DNA of 64,000 nt from Nissolia schottii (taxonomy: Eukaryota > Streptophyta > Magnoliopsida > Fabales > Fabaceae). This document shows positions 11,584 through 23,224 of the stretch, piece by piece. Position 1 is the first letter of the stretch. Each line of letters begins with the position of its first letter. A program made the translations under genes and the position numbers. Below the pieces are notes generated by a model. The model searched no databases. It was not told where the DNA came from and worked only from the letters and a program-made list of their open reading frames with translations. The DNA is taken from NCBI GenBank assembly GCA_003254905.1, contig QANU01029832.1, positions 40,590 to 104,589 on the forward strand. The letters run 5' to 3'.

Positions 11584-12700
11584 CCTTATATATTTTAATT
11601 TGGTGTGGAGAAGGACATTTCTCTTTGATTATTGAGCTAATAAATGAGTTGCGTCAAACCATACGCAATTAATTAGAGAGAGAAGTGAGTGTAATGTGTG
11701 CATTCACGTGAATGTTTGTATTTCAAACAAACATCCACGTTGAGCTTCATTTCTAATTAATGACCTGGTGCTTACAACCCGCCACCAAGTAGTGAGTCAA
11801 TGTACTCTTCCTATCTAACAAGGCTAGATACGTACAAATGTGGAAGCCATACTATGTAGCCAACCTAGCTTAGCTTAATTAGAAATCACAATCCCCAACC
11901 TTTGGCGGCTCCGAAGATAAGCGTTGATTTAATTCCACATTTCTACTACTCCGTGGGACCCAAAATCAGCATATTATATTGATAACTTTGTTCTCATCTT
12001 CTGGTACTTGGGGCCCCCACCTAATTTTCATATCAGCTATATGAATGGAGAGAAATGTGAATGAATTATGATGATTAATCAATCAATATATAACTAGCCT
12101 CTTGTCCTTTTATTTTATTTTTTTAGATAACTAGTCTCTTACATGAAAACACAAGTTCAAAGTTTAAAACATCTTGACCCACTACTAATGATGAAATTTC
12201 TCCTCACTTACCCATTCTCACTCACCCGCAATTGACTCACAAACTCTCCTCAGGAAGCCCACGCGAACAAACCAATTCCGCCCAAATCCCTAACCCTTCA
12301 CGACACCCACCTTCTCCTCTTACAGTCCTGCCCGAATCCCTAACCCCTCAGAGAATAAACCAATTCCGCCCAAATCTCTAACCCCCTTCCCCTCTCTCAC
12401 AACTTCGGTGGCACCAAACGACCTCACCGTCGTCGACGCTGGACGTGTCGACGTCGAACGAACCGTCTTCAATGCCAAATGACTTTGACGCCTTTAACCG
12501 CCGCTCCCTATCACCAAACGACCTCCCTTATGTCCTCCCCACGGCTCTCTAATCTTCACGTCATGACGCCCCACACTCGGCGACCACGAACGGTGCCATG
12601 AACCCAACATGGAAAAAGGTTTGTTCAACCTCCAGCTGCTATTTCTAAATTTTATTTTATTTTTTTTTGTTTTATGCATTGGTGCTCTACTTTTCTTGTT
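11584..12700. other. Intergenic DNA with a C-rich island
   Basis: The first part is AT-rich without genes. From about 12190 to 12600 the base composition turns strongly C-rich on the plus strand, and CCAATTCCGCCCAAATC occurs twice (about 12273 and 12360), each followed by CTAACCC. This may be a captured gene or promoter piece in an old transposon. No translation could be matched to a known family. Confidence 0.5.
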
Positions 12701-12770
12701 GAGTTTGATTTGGTTTAGGGTCTATCGTTTTGGGTCTAGGATTTATGACATTGGTACATGGATTTGGTGC

Positions 12771-15700
12771 TTTGATCATTCTCAATGTAACATCCTGATT
12801 TTTTCCTTAGTAAAGATTTTTCAAATTAAATAGGAGAAACAAGGTCTTGCATGAATTTATAGATTAAAATATCTGTAGAAGAGATTTTACTCGGTTTTGA
12901 AAAATTCTGTAGACACTAAAACGGATCCTATTTGTCTGTTAAGTGCAACGGTGTATATAAGGTATCTGTAAAATATATGGTTACGGAGAAAATTTCTCAA
13001 ATACCTTAGATTAACTCAATTCTTACACAAGAAAAATTAGTAGATCACAAGGACGTGATCAAAATATTTTTCGGAGGATCGTACGCAAAGCACGGGGATC
13101 GAAAACTACAAAACCTGATCAAAATTGATCTGCTGGAGGCCCTTAATTCTTGGCCACAAAATTGGCCAAGTGACATCAAGAATACACGGCCAAGAATGGC
13201 CTAAGTGTGATCAAGATTCAAAAGGTGGTGGTGACTCATGAAAATGACATGAGGAAAAAGACAAAATAAGGGCATTTTGAAAATTTTGCCCCAAGGGCAA
13301 AATTGGAAAGGGGAATTTCAGCCCTAGGCCTATAAATACCCCCAAAATCTTAAAATTGAGAGAAAAAATTGGAAACATTGCCAAAGTTATGCCCAATTAT
13401 ACAATCGACTGTTATTCTTTCAAACCAAAGGCTCAGACACTTCCTACAATCAATCCAATCAAAATCCCTCAGAAATTCCTTAACCTAAACCTACAAAAAG
13501 CCTTCAAAATTCCTAGAGAAATCTTGGAAAGATTCAGCCCAAGAATATTTAGGAAACATCAAAGCAAGCTAGCAGTTCACAGGAAACGCCGAAACCGTAA
13601 AACGTGGGTAAACCGACATAACCACTGTCTATGTGATTTAAGATGTATGATGATGTTTGTGCTATGCTTTATGCTAGATATATCTGTGGTTAGGATGCCT
13701 TTTATGTGACGTTGGTGTATATATATGTTGTTGATGATTGTCTGGATCTGTTGGTATTGTCTGTGCTTCTGTCAGAATTTAGGAGAGCCTAAGACGGAAA
13801 TGGGTATATGACAGGATTTTGAAGGGATCCGTGTGCTGAGATTTTTATCATGAAAAACTAACGTTATTTTTGGATTCTACACGAAAAATTGAGTAGGGAT
13901 GTTAACTTTTTTGGAGTCCCCGATGAATTTCTCAGCAAACAGACAGAAAACGAGGTTTTTATGAAAAAGGGCAAAACGGAAATTTCACATCTTGGGACTG
14001 AAAAACTGGGTTTGTTTTCAGAAAATATGGGTTTAGAACTACCAAAAACCTCAAGGGCAAGTCTTGAGTCCCTCGGGTTTTTGAGAACAAAAATTCCAAA
14101 GGAAACAGGGCGTTTACGGGGGCGAAATGGTAATTTTGTAAAGAAGGGTAAAACTGGAATTTCGTGAAGTGGGGTTCAGAATCTGAGTTTTTAGACTTGA
14201 AAAATGATCTTAGGATTATCAAGAACCTTGGGGCAAGGTCTTGGACCTCTCCGGTTTATGATCGCTAATTTCTGACAGAAACTAGACGTCTGTTGTGCTA
14301 GCTGTTAGATTTACATTGGTTATGTTTAAGAAATGTTTGAGCATGAGATTATGTTTCTTATATGTGATATTATACGCTTGATTTTATGATTTATGTGAAA
14401 TTAGTAATAGTATATGATTGATGTTATGAGTTATGTGGCGTTAGTGCTAGTATATGATTGTTGTTATGAGTTATGTGAGGTTATATGTTATATGTTATAT
14501 GATGTGATATATGATGAAGATGATGATATGAGTTGTAATTGACATGTGTATGAATGCTTGAGATGATCAATTGTGCTTATTATATATGAATTGTGCCTAT
14601 GATTATGATAATGATGATGATGGGAAAACCCCTTCTAGCAGGGCCGAGAGTTTGGCTTTTGGGGAAGGTCTTAATCCCGGAAGAGTCCTAGGTCCGACCC
14701 CACCGCCATCCTTTTGATGGTCACCTCGGTCGTGGTTGGTGAGAATTACGGGGTCAAGACACTGCAGGTGAGACCCTTCAGGTGAGGTGCTACTTGGCCG
14801 CCACGATGCAGGCTGTAAAGTGTGGTTGTAGCGGTGTGGCCGCAACTGCAAGGGACGAGGGCGGAACCGCTAATAAGGCGTGCCTTATACCGCTGGAGTA
14901 AAATGATTTTCAACAAAATGGTGATGATTTTGATACCGTAGTGTAGCTATGTGGAATTGTATGACAATATGTGAGTTAGGGACTAGACTAGCAGAAAGAT
15001 GACGTAGATAATAAAGAATAGGTTCCCTGATCACCTAGTAATATAGATAAAGCTGCTCAGACTTAGTATGGATATTAATAACTAGTAGGACCATAGTGTA
15101 ACTGTGACACCTAGAGACCCCTGAGCGGCTGAATCATAATTGAGTATGAAATGGGTTACGACGATTAAGGTTTTCCCACTGAGAACGTCGCGTTCTCATC
15201 CCCCACTCCTTTATGGTTCCAGGTGAGCACAACAAGGATGCAGACGACGTCAGAATAGTGCAAGCAATACAAGGACGAGCAACGCTGAAAAAGATAGACA
15301 AATGAATAAGGAAAATAGAGCTACGATAGAGATCTCGCACTAGCCCTTAGTCAGTAGGCTATATGCGTGTACTACTATGTAATTGTACGAAATATCTATA
15401 ATATTACATGTGTAACTCTTTATGAATATATGGCATGGACCTTTGGTTGCTACGAATGTTGAATATACCTAATTAATATCAGTTAAGTATGCTAAGTTAC
15501 CACTCACAATATATGTTCTGTCAAGAACCATGCTCATATTTTATACTAGGATACGTATAAAGAAAAGTCAAAAATTGGGTCCATATTTCTGGGTAACTGT
15601 GTTTTTAAACTCATAAGCGGGACTAAATATTATCCCAACCAAAAGAGATAACAACCTAGTCTGCAAGTTTGTGACTTAAGCGTGGACTAGCTAGATAGGG

Positions 15701-15973
15701 TGTTTCACTCAATGGACAGGTTAGTTCAAACATTGTATTTGAGTTTGTTCATTCTAGTTGTATATGTTTGTTCACTGTGTGTATCTGAATTTGTTCAATG
15801 TGTGTATTTGTGTTTCTTCATTTAGTGTATCTTGGTTTGTTCACTCTCAATGTATATGTTTGTTCACACTTGGTCTTTGGGTTTTTTCGTTCTCATTGTA
15901 TAGGTTTGTTCATCTAGTGCATAGTGGTTCGTTCATTCTTAGTGCGTAGGTTTGTTCAAATTGTGTACATGGA
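12771..15973 (+). repeat. 23-bp minisatellite, interrupted by a solo LTR
   Basis: The core TTTGTTCA or a close variant recurs at 15721, 15744, 15767, 15790, 15813, 15836, 15859, 15882, 15905, 15928 and 15951, always exactly 23 bp apart. Taking out the LTR at 12786-15707 together with one copy of its 5-bp target duplication puts TTTGATCA at 12771 in the same register. About twelve degenerate units are therefore present. The period is not a multiple of three, so this is not a coding repeat. Confidence 0.85.
12786..15707 (+). mobile_element. Solo LTR, 2.9 kb, probably Ty3/Gypsy
   Basis: The sequence starts TGTAACATCC, ends GGGTGTTTCA and is flanked on both sides by the 5-bp target duplication CTCAA (12781-12785 and 15708-15712). 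No gag-pol lies inside, so it is a solo LTR left by LTR-LTR recombination. It contains a diverged internal duplication (about 13960-14080 against 14140-14260). Two relatives are in the window: 21284 to about 23600 (minus) and 43719-44441 (plus). The perfect target duplication suggests moderate age; the Gypsy assignment is inference from LTR type and length. Confidence 0.85.
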
Positions 15974-16249
15974 TTAAATGTTCTGATTTAGTGCTCAATT
16001 TCTACTTTGGTACTCTGTATGTTGAGATGGTTTGGTGCAAGTTTCTTTCTCAATGTTCTTGCTTATGTTTGTTTGATTTGTGCTCTGGGATTTGATCAAG
16101 TATTTGTGGACATTTGTTCATTCTATTTGAACATAATCAATGTAGTTTTAGTCCGACCGGTTTGTTTCTCATTATATGATTTCTATTAGGTTGAATGGCA
16201 ATGATTGTGCTATTCACTGTATATTCTCTCCTCCCATAGGCTGAATGTC

Positions 16250-16503
16250 AAATTATGAGTAAGCAAGTTTTACTCCAAACACTCCTAGGTGAGGAGAACA
16301 CAATGAGGGATGAATTAATAGAACCTGCGAGTAAAAGGGGGAAAAGAAAAAGTTAGGCAGGTGCTAAGTCCATTCACAAATCTTAGCATTACAAGTTTGT
16401 CATCAGATGAGCCCAAGGATGCGAAAAAGGATAAAGTTGTTAAGAAGCCAATAGCCCAGAAGAAGAAAAATGACAAACATGTTTCCATGTATATTAATAA
16501 CTA
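16250..16503 (+). pseudogene. Unidentified coding-like remnant
   Basis: A lysine-rich stretch at about 16350-16500 reads SSDEPKDAKKDKVVKKPIAQ in one frame before a stop. It looks like the end of an old transposon-type or nuclear protein gene. No start, domain or intron structure was recognised. Confidence 0.25.
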
Positions 16504-16563
16504 GACTAGGATGTATGTAATATATGAATTTGTTCCTTTGTACATATCAAATATGACCGTATA

Positions 16564-17143
16564 CATGGTTATTAAACTCTTGAGTTAACTCGTAAACTCT
16601 TACAAGTTTACGATTTCACTACACAAAACGAGTTAACACTTATATAAACTTTTTTTTGGTAAACTCATACGAGTTTAAGTAAACTCTCGATTTTACTAGC
16701 GAGTTTACAAGTTAAAATCTACTTTCGAGTTACGAGTTTACCTCAAGATGTATAAATTTGGCAACTTTTTTAAATACTTAGCTGACTTTGTGTGTGTTAG
16801 ACAATATCTATTGAAATTACTAAGCCAATTTTACATATTTATCATAATTGAGCTATGTTTTATCAAACTATAAAGTATAATGCATGTACAGAATAAATTA
16901 TGACATAACTAAACATAACTAAGTGTCATGCATTAAGGTATATTTTATGATTTTTTTCATTTATTTTATTTTAAAGTTAACATTATTCAATGTCAATTAT
17001 GAATACAAAATTTAATCATGTTTAGTTCCTAATTATATTGCTTATAACATATATTTTTTTACATATGTAAACTCTTACAAGTTTACGATTCGAGTTTACT
17101 GAGCCTTCACGAATTTACTTAAATTATCGAGTTTGATAACCTG
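16564..17143. mobile_element. Non-autonomous hAT-type DNA transposon
   Basis: The left end CATGGTTATTAAACTC and the complemented right end CAGGTTATCAAACTCG form short inverted repeats. They are flanked by an 8-bp target duplication with one mismatch (ACCGTATA at 16556-16563, ACCATATA at 17144-17151), the size used by hAT elements. Many copies of GTAAACTC/GAGTTTAC in both orientations crowd the ends, as is typical of hAT subterminal repeats. At 580 bp with no transposase frame, it is non-autonomous. Confidence 0.75.
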
Positions 17144-17151
17144 ACCATATA

Positions 17152-18700
17152 CAACCTTTTGATGTAATATTTGACTCTGTTCATATAACCTTCACTGATT
17201 GTTGGCTTAAATGGATGATTCTCTGTTAATGACGTTTTTTTATACAGTGTGAATGAGTTTGTTTATATATTAGCTTGTTAAAAACCCTTATTTAGGTTTG
17301 TTCATGATGGATGTATGAGTTTTTGTTGCACTTTCTCGCCTTTCTAATCATTGTTCCTAAATTATTGTTGAACAAAGTTTATTAAAATATTAATCCCTGA
17401 GTTTTTGTTAATAAACGTAAGTCACAGAATTACTCTCGACTAAATTTGATTTTAAAATACTAAATCTTCTACCTCACCTCATCATTACCCTCACCCTCCT
17501 AAGCCTCCTCTTACCCCTCTTGTAGCAAGCCTCTCTTGTGCCCAATACTACCTCCAAATCCTCAATTGGTACCATTCACCACCCTTTCTTTTCTCCCTTG
17601 CCTTCAAAATCATTCATTCTCTACCTTCTTGTCTCCATTGTAAGCATAACTTCCCTAATCCAAGGCTTAACGGGTAACACTCAGAGAGTATTCACCTAAT
17701 ACTAATAGCTAATATTCTTCAACCTCGTCTCTAACTGCTTGGATTTAACTTTGCACCTTCCAAGTTTGTGTCAGTTTGGGAATTGAAGGAAGCATTGACG
17801 CAGTGGTTGGAAAGGGAAAGTAATATATGGAAAGGCTATTTTAAGGTGAAAAGTGCAAACAGTCCTCTTTATTTTGTTTATGACCGTTGACGTGATTTAG
17901 TTATTATGAATGGTTCAGATTAAACACATGACTGTGTCATGTTAAAATGGGAAATGAGAGGATACGTTCTCCTAAAAATGTGTTTGGTTTGGCTTAAAAA
18001 TAGAGTAATTTTTTTTAATGGATCGAATGTTTACTTGTTAAATTATAAATAAGGGTACTGGAAGAGAAATCAAAATAAAAGAAATCTAGTAAGTGAAAGT
18101 ATTTGCTTGATAAGTTTATGATTTAAGGTTGAAGAGTAGAAAAATGTGTTAAAAAATTTTAATGAATTAAAAATCTAAAATAGTTCGTCTTTCAATTGTT
18201 TTCCGTAGATTTCTTAATAAATGTTTTTAATATATACACCGGTGAGCTAAACTCACACGATATCCTGGTTAGGGCCACAACTCTACCACTATTTTCAGGT
18301 GATTTTATCAGTTTTAATGCGAATGCGACTAGAACGAGTATAAGAACAATCTGGACAATTCAACCCTTTTCTTACCCTTCTGGATTTGTGCAATGACCAA
18401 CTTGAGACAGCAGGATGCAAAATTTCTCGTAATGAAGCTAACAACCAATCACCATTTGAAACGTGCCCCCAAATTGCCAAGAACCCGCTGGCACCCTAGG
18501 CGAAATATCAGCACAGTACATTTTTTTTTTATGCAGACATCACAATTAAATTTAAAGAAAAAAAAAAGATGCATACGATTAGAAGGAAATTAAAAAGGAA
18601 AAAAAAAATGAAAAGAAGAGATAATTAAATGAGCCGTGGCATGCATTAATCTATTTGATGACAAAATTAATTAAATAAATTATCTTCAGCAGTTGAGTCT
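17152..18700. other. Intergenic DNA upstream of the LBD gene
   Basis: AT-rich, with a C-rich patch around 17460-17720 and short frames that match nothing known. No repeat structure was recognised. Confidence 0.55.
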
Positions 18701-18779
18701 TGTGTTGACAGGGGTACCTACTCCTATTACTCTACTCTACTAACAAGGCAGCGGCTTACCCTCACACGCTGTTGGCCAT

Positions 18780-18787
18780 TATAAATA
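18780..18787 (+). promoter_or_regulatory. Likely TATA box of the LBD gene
   Basis: TATAAATA lies 123 bp before the start codon at 18910. A pyrimidine-rich leader (TCTCATTTTCTCAACACTTC) follows, as is usual for plant core promoters and transcription starts. Confidence 0.6.
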
Positions 18788-18909
18788 CACACTCCCCTTA
18801 GCTCTCATTTTCTCAACACTTCCTCTGTTATCTTTAGAGAAGCCCCCCCAAAAGAAGAGTCTCTTCCATTTTTCATTTTCTTAATTTGCCTAATTAATAA
18901 TTAGCCAAA

Positions 18910-20108
18910 ATGGGAGGGAATTCCCCATGTGCTTCATGCAAGCTGCTGAGGCGCCGGTGCGCCAAGGATTGCATCTTCGCACCTTACTTCCCTTCAGATG
19001 ACCCCCAAAAGTTCGCCATAGTTCACAAGGTCTTTGGTGCTAGCAACGTTAGCAAAATGTTGCAGGTACTCATATGTCTCACACTCTTTTTCTTTATATG
19101 CTCCCTCTTGATTTCTTTCATGTGATGAAATGTCACAAAAAACTTAAAGGCAATCCTAATGGAAAAACCAAAGAAATGGTACCTTTTGGATTTGGTTTTG
19201 TCTTTTTAATTTCTGTAACATCTTTGGTTTACACTTTTTTTTTCATATAAGATCACATATTTTTCAAAGATTCACTAGAATAATATTTTTTAAGATGAAA
19301 TACAATGTATGGCTAGTCAATATAAAAGAACTTTATATTTTCAGTTAATCGCATATGATTGTATGTGAGATTTTTGAGCTAATTAATGAAAAAGTTAACT
19401 ACATTTACTCTTAATAGCAGTATATGATTGGATGCATATAGAAATTAATCCTTTTATTTTTGTCTATATAATTAGACTCTAAGTAATTTATCTGAAGTCA
19501 AATTAGTTTCTTATCTCTAACCAGAGACTTTGCTTAAAAGAACAAGTTTTTAACTATTTAAACCAATCAATGGATATTGAATACTCCTTATGTTTCATAA
19601 TAATTATATCCAAACACATTGATCTAGTAAGGTAAAAACAAAAAAGTCTAGGTGTTTTCTAATTTATTTTGACTAAACATAAGGTAACTTGAAGTAATTT
19701 CTTTGTGTAATGGTGCAGGAGCTTCCGGTTCATCAGAGAGCAGACGCAGTGAGCAGCTTAGTGTACGAAGCGAACGCAAGAGTGAGGGACCCAGTGTACG
19801 GTTGTGTGGGGGCCATATCATACCTGCAGAACCAGGTCTCTGAGCTCCAAATGCAGCTTGCAGTGGCTCAGGCAGAGATCCTCTGCATCCAGATGCAGAA
19901 TGAGCCTCCTCCTCATCATGCGGTGGTAATGCCGTCAATCCCACAAGTTGATCATCACCATCTTCAGGATCAGAAACCTAACAACAGCTACCTTCTCCAA
20001 AATGAAACCCCTCAATATCAGTGCCTCAACTTTGGCGCCTCCTCTAGCAATGTAATCCATGATTCTCTCTCAAGAGAGAGCATTTTTGGACACGACATGG
20101 TTTCTTGA
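18910..20108 (+). CDS. LBD12: LOB-domain transcription factor, LBD12-like
   Basis: Two exons, 18910-19065 and 19719-20108, join in phase 0 to encode 181 residues. The LOB domain starts at residue 6. It has the zinc-binding C-x2-C-x6-C-x3-C motif with cysteines 7, 10, 17 and 21, then the GAS block beginning FGASNVSKMLQ. The intron falls just after that Gln, the usual LBD position. After the GAS block comes the coiled segment YLQNQVSELQMQLAVAQAEI with leucine-zipper spacing. The tail is short and rich in His, Gln and Asn. LBD proteins are plant-specific nuclear DNA-binding regulators of lateral-organ boundaries and related programmes; class I members dimerise through the coil. The domain is nearly identical to my memory of Arabidopsis LBD12/ASL5, but LBD3 and LBD4 are close relatives, so the exact orthologue is inference. 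The 653-bp intron holds a small MITE. Confidence 0.95.
19584..19684. mobile_element. Short Stowaway-like MITE in the LBD intron
   Basis: Between TA dinucleotides (19582-19583 and 19685-19686), the left end CTCCTTATGTTTCATAAT and the complemented right end CCTTATGTTTAGTCAAAAT are inverted repeats. Size is about 101 bp. The TA target and CTCC start fit Stowaway. It ends about 30 bp before the 3' splice site at 19718. Confidence 0.55.
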
Positions 20109-20385
20109 ATGAGAAATTTGCTGCTCACTTATTCACACAAGTTCTTTCTCCTCCTAACATCTCTGACTCATGTTCCTCTCAGGTGAAAATTACAGGGACT
20201 CAATTATGTGTTCATTTTGCACGATTTAGTTATCTGCTGATTTTTACCATTAATCAAAAGTAGGGTTAAGTACGAGACTACCAAGATAATCTAATCAATA
20301 CTAAAAATTAACTATATCATTAAGTAAAATTTTGGCATGAAAAAATTTATTTTTGATTTATGATAAACTATTGTCAAATGCTCAC

Positions 20386-20402
20386 ACTACAAGAAAATAA
20401 GT
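20386..20402 (+). mobile_element. CACTA-type terminal sequence
   Basis: CACTACAAGAAAATAAG is a second match to the CACTA end consensus, 280 bp past the LBD stop codon. No partner end was recognised. Confidence 0.4.
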
Positions 20403-20449
20403 TATATATACTATTCATTAACATATCAATTATTGTACTTAATAATAAT

Positions 20450-20692
20450 AGAGAGACACTATAATTCTGATGACAAGACTTTAGTTCGATGCCTGAGAAG
20501 GACATTAGTGGAGTGATTAGTCTCCTTTACTAAATAATAAGCTGGGTAGATATCTTGGCTGGAAAAAAATTGGTTAATGCACTAAAAATAATGAAAACAT
20601 AGTGACGGCATCTCTTGTATTTGGTTGTCTTATTTGGGTTTAAGCCTTTCCATCACTTCATCAAAAAAAAAAGAAAAAAAAAGAGGTAACTG
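20450..20692 (+). mobile_element. SINE- or LINE-type retroposon tail
   Basis: TAGTTCGATGCC near 20481 resembles a B box. A body with GTGATTAGTCTCC follows, then the end TTTAAGCCTTTCCATC and an A-rich tail at 20665-20688. It could be a SINE followed by a LINE-type tail, or one element. No target duplication was found. Confidence 0.35.
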
Positions 20693-21283
20693 CAGGAAAG
20701 AATAGTTATCCACAAAGTTGATATATTGAGATGTTTTCTTATTCAACCCGTTTTGAGAATTTTATCAGAATGATAAGTTTTCTACACATCTTAATTTTAA
20801 AAGTTAAGACAGTGGATGCAGCTCAAGAGTCAACTCTGGCATGTGATTAAGTATGGGTTAAGTAATTTAGAGTGTTCTGAATCGGTAATTAAACCATTAT
20901 ACTAATCGTTATGATGCATGAACATTAATGCAATTCAGACAGAGGGTCGGTGATGTTCTTTTTTAAAACATTCTGATAATAATTACTTCTAAAATTTCCT
21001 TCTTTTACAATCTTAAAAAAAAAAAAAAACACAAACATTTTGTTTTCCCACTAAAAGGATTATTATTTTAGTTTGTTTGTTTAGCGGGAATATGTGTTTG
21101 ACACTTTTGGCGGACTGATTGTTTTATACGATTTCAAATTTCAAGCCAGGATTGCATAAGCTGTTAGCACTACTATACTACTAGTGATGTATGCAACACT
21201 GTACATATGCGTATGAAGAAAGATGACTTCATTTTTCGGACTCAACTAATTAAAGCAAAAATTGAGGAAACCTAGTACAAAAA
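20693..21283. other. Intergenic DNA with no recognised feature
   Basis: AT-rich sequence containing a 14-base poly-A run near 21015. No frame or repeat was recognised on either strand. Confidence 0.5.
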
Positions 21284-22462
21284 TGTAACACCCCCTGCTA
21301 ACTGCTTATGCTATACTCATAAGCGATGCTCACAAGATTGTTATCTGCTTTGATTGGGTTACTTTTAACCCCTACTTTTAGTTTTACAAATATTTCTTAC
21401 TCGAAAATATGAACTATTTTAAAACTATTTCTGTTCTTTACTAAAACATAAAGTATGAGCCATGTGCGTTTAAGGAAACATACATATACACATAAGCAAG
21501 TGGTAGAGTCCAAACAGACTTAAGCAACAATCGATACCAATCATGAAGATATATATATAAATATAGATACAAGTACAATGTCCAAAACATGATTACACCT
21601 TTCATGACTAATATACGTTACAATCATTGCATACAAGTGCTAATGGCCTATCTAGAACATTTAACCGGTACACATTACAAGCCAAGAATCACCTTGACGC
21701 GTAGATAAAGTGTGTACTCTCTGTTGCTCCTCGGGAGTCCCTTCCTGCTTAAAGACCTTCGGTCATCCTACGTCGTCTCGTCCCTGTCTGTGAATTGGTC
21801 GTATGCTCTTGGAATCATAAAGGAGTGGGGTTGAGAACATTTCGTCCTCAGTGGGGATCCTTAGCCCTTCTAACAGTTCTTTACTCAGTTATGCATCAGG
21901 CCACTTAGGAGATCTCTAAGTGTTCATGCATACTAGACTCCCTACTAGCTATTATCATCCGTCCTATTCATGAGTAGCTTTATCTAGTTTACTATGTGAT
22001 GGGGGATCTCTAATCTTTGTGTTACCTATGGGTTCATGCTTATTAACTTTATTCACTTGAGTCAGGGGATCTCAGATCCCATACTCGCGTGGTCTACATC
22101 ATTCACATAGGCCGTCTCGAGAGTTCTTTTAACGGTAACTTATAGCACTTATATATACACATATACACACACCACATAACTATCATGCATGAGGGAACGG
22201 GAATTCTCTTACGCGCCTTAAGGATGCGTCCTTTTCATTACTTTATGTCCATCATTCTCCCATGTAGTCCGTGGGATCGTCATCCCCTTGCTGATACAAC
22301 ATACTTAGTCTCCTCGAATCGTCGGATGACCCAGACAGCGCTCTGACCTGGGTGGTAGCTAACCACGAAACCTTCACCAATGCCACGACGATCGGAATGT
22401 ACCATCCTGCTTGTAGAATGGTGAGGGGTCTACCTTGGCAGTAACACCGAGAGTGGGCTCAC

Positions 22463-22625
22463 TTGTCCACTACTTTGGGGACAATCTCTCTTTCTTTCTT
22501 TGTCCATTACTTTGGGGACAACTTTCTTTTGCCACGACTTTGGGGCATAAATCACACCACTACTTTGGGGTGTGCCACATCACTACTTTGGGATGTGCTT
22601 CTTTGATGCCACTACTTTGGGGCAT
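22463..22625. repeat. Array of six hairpins with a constant loop and varying stems
   Basis: Six times the loop ACTACTTTGG (twice with one base changed) is bounded by short complementary arms: TTGTCC/GGACAA at 22463-22484, the same at 22500-22521, TGCC/GGCA at 22530-22547, CACACC/GGTGTG at 22553-22574, CACATC/GATGTG at 22576-22597 and ATGCC/GGCAT at 22606-22625. Stem sequences differ between units, yet each pairs with its own partner. Units 4 and 5 differ by a compensatory C-to-T and G-to-A pair. Confidence 0.85.
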
Positions 22626-23061
22626 ACATTTCTTTCTTTTATTGCTTTCTTTTCTCTCGTATCAGGTCAATGCCTGCGCTCAGGTCTAAGCATGTGTTTC
22701 ATAATCATAAACCAGTCCTTCTTGCTAGACTGGCCAGGGGCATTATCATGCTTGAAGTGTCAAGAGAGGGGATAACTCTAATGATATAACTAGGTGATTT
22801 CTTCAAGGTATATCAGACTCTCTATGGCCGGAACCTTCTTAAGATATCATTGTTCCCTAGGGTTCAGTTATGCTCTTTAAACTTTAGGTGATAATTCTCT
22901 ACTTATCTACGGTCGTCCTAAAACCCTGACGGCGACCGGGTCCTCATGATGCATGCTATCATAAGTAAAATAATTTTATGGTTAACATTTCATACAAAAT
23001 CTTTAGGGCTTTAGTGCTTGTTGGAACATGTAGAAAAGCTAAAATCTCAAGTTCTTCAGTG

Positions 23062-23224
23062 GTCATTTGAATGACTAGCTGAGTCATTCGAATGACACTA
23101 AATTTTGCAAAATTACAATGAAATTTTGTAATTTTGCTCCCATTCGAATGACCTGCTAAAAATAGCTCCTGGATGAGTAAAATTTAGGGTCATTCAAATG
23201 ACAAGGCTTAGTCATTCGAATGAC
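23062..23224. repeat. Five 14-bp palindromes around a 12-bp inverted repeat
   Basis: GTCATTCGAATGAC or a one-base variant lies at 23062, 23083, 23139 (first two bases differ), 23189 and 23211. Between them GCAAAATTACAA (23107-23118) and TTGTAATTTTGC (23126-23137) form a perfect 12-bp stem with a 7-base loop. The group lies inside the minus-strand LTR. Confidence 0.85.

Noticed and set aside
12280-12400. CTAACCC motifs suggesting a telomere-like repeat
   Set aside because: Only a few scattered copies embedded in other C-rich sequence, with no tandem array.
15721-15973. CRISPR-like array
   Set aside because: The 23-bp units are contiguous and degenerate, without constant repeats and unique spacers, in a plant genome context; it is a minisatellite.
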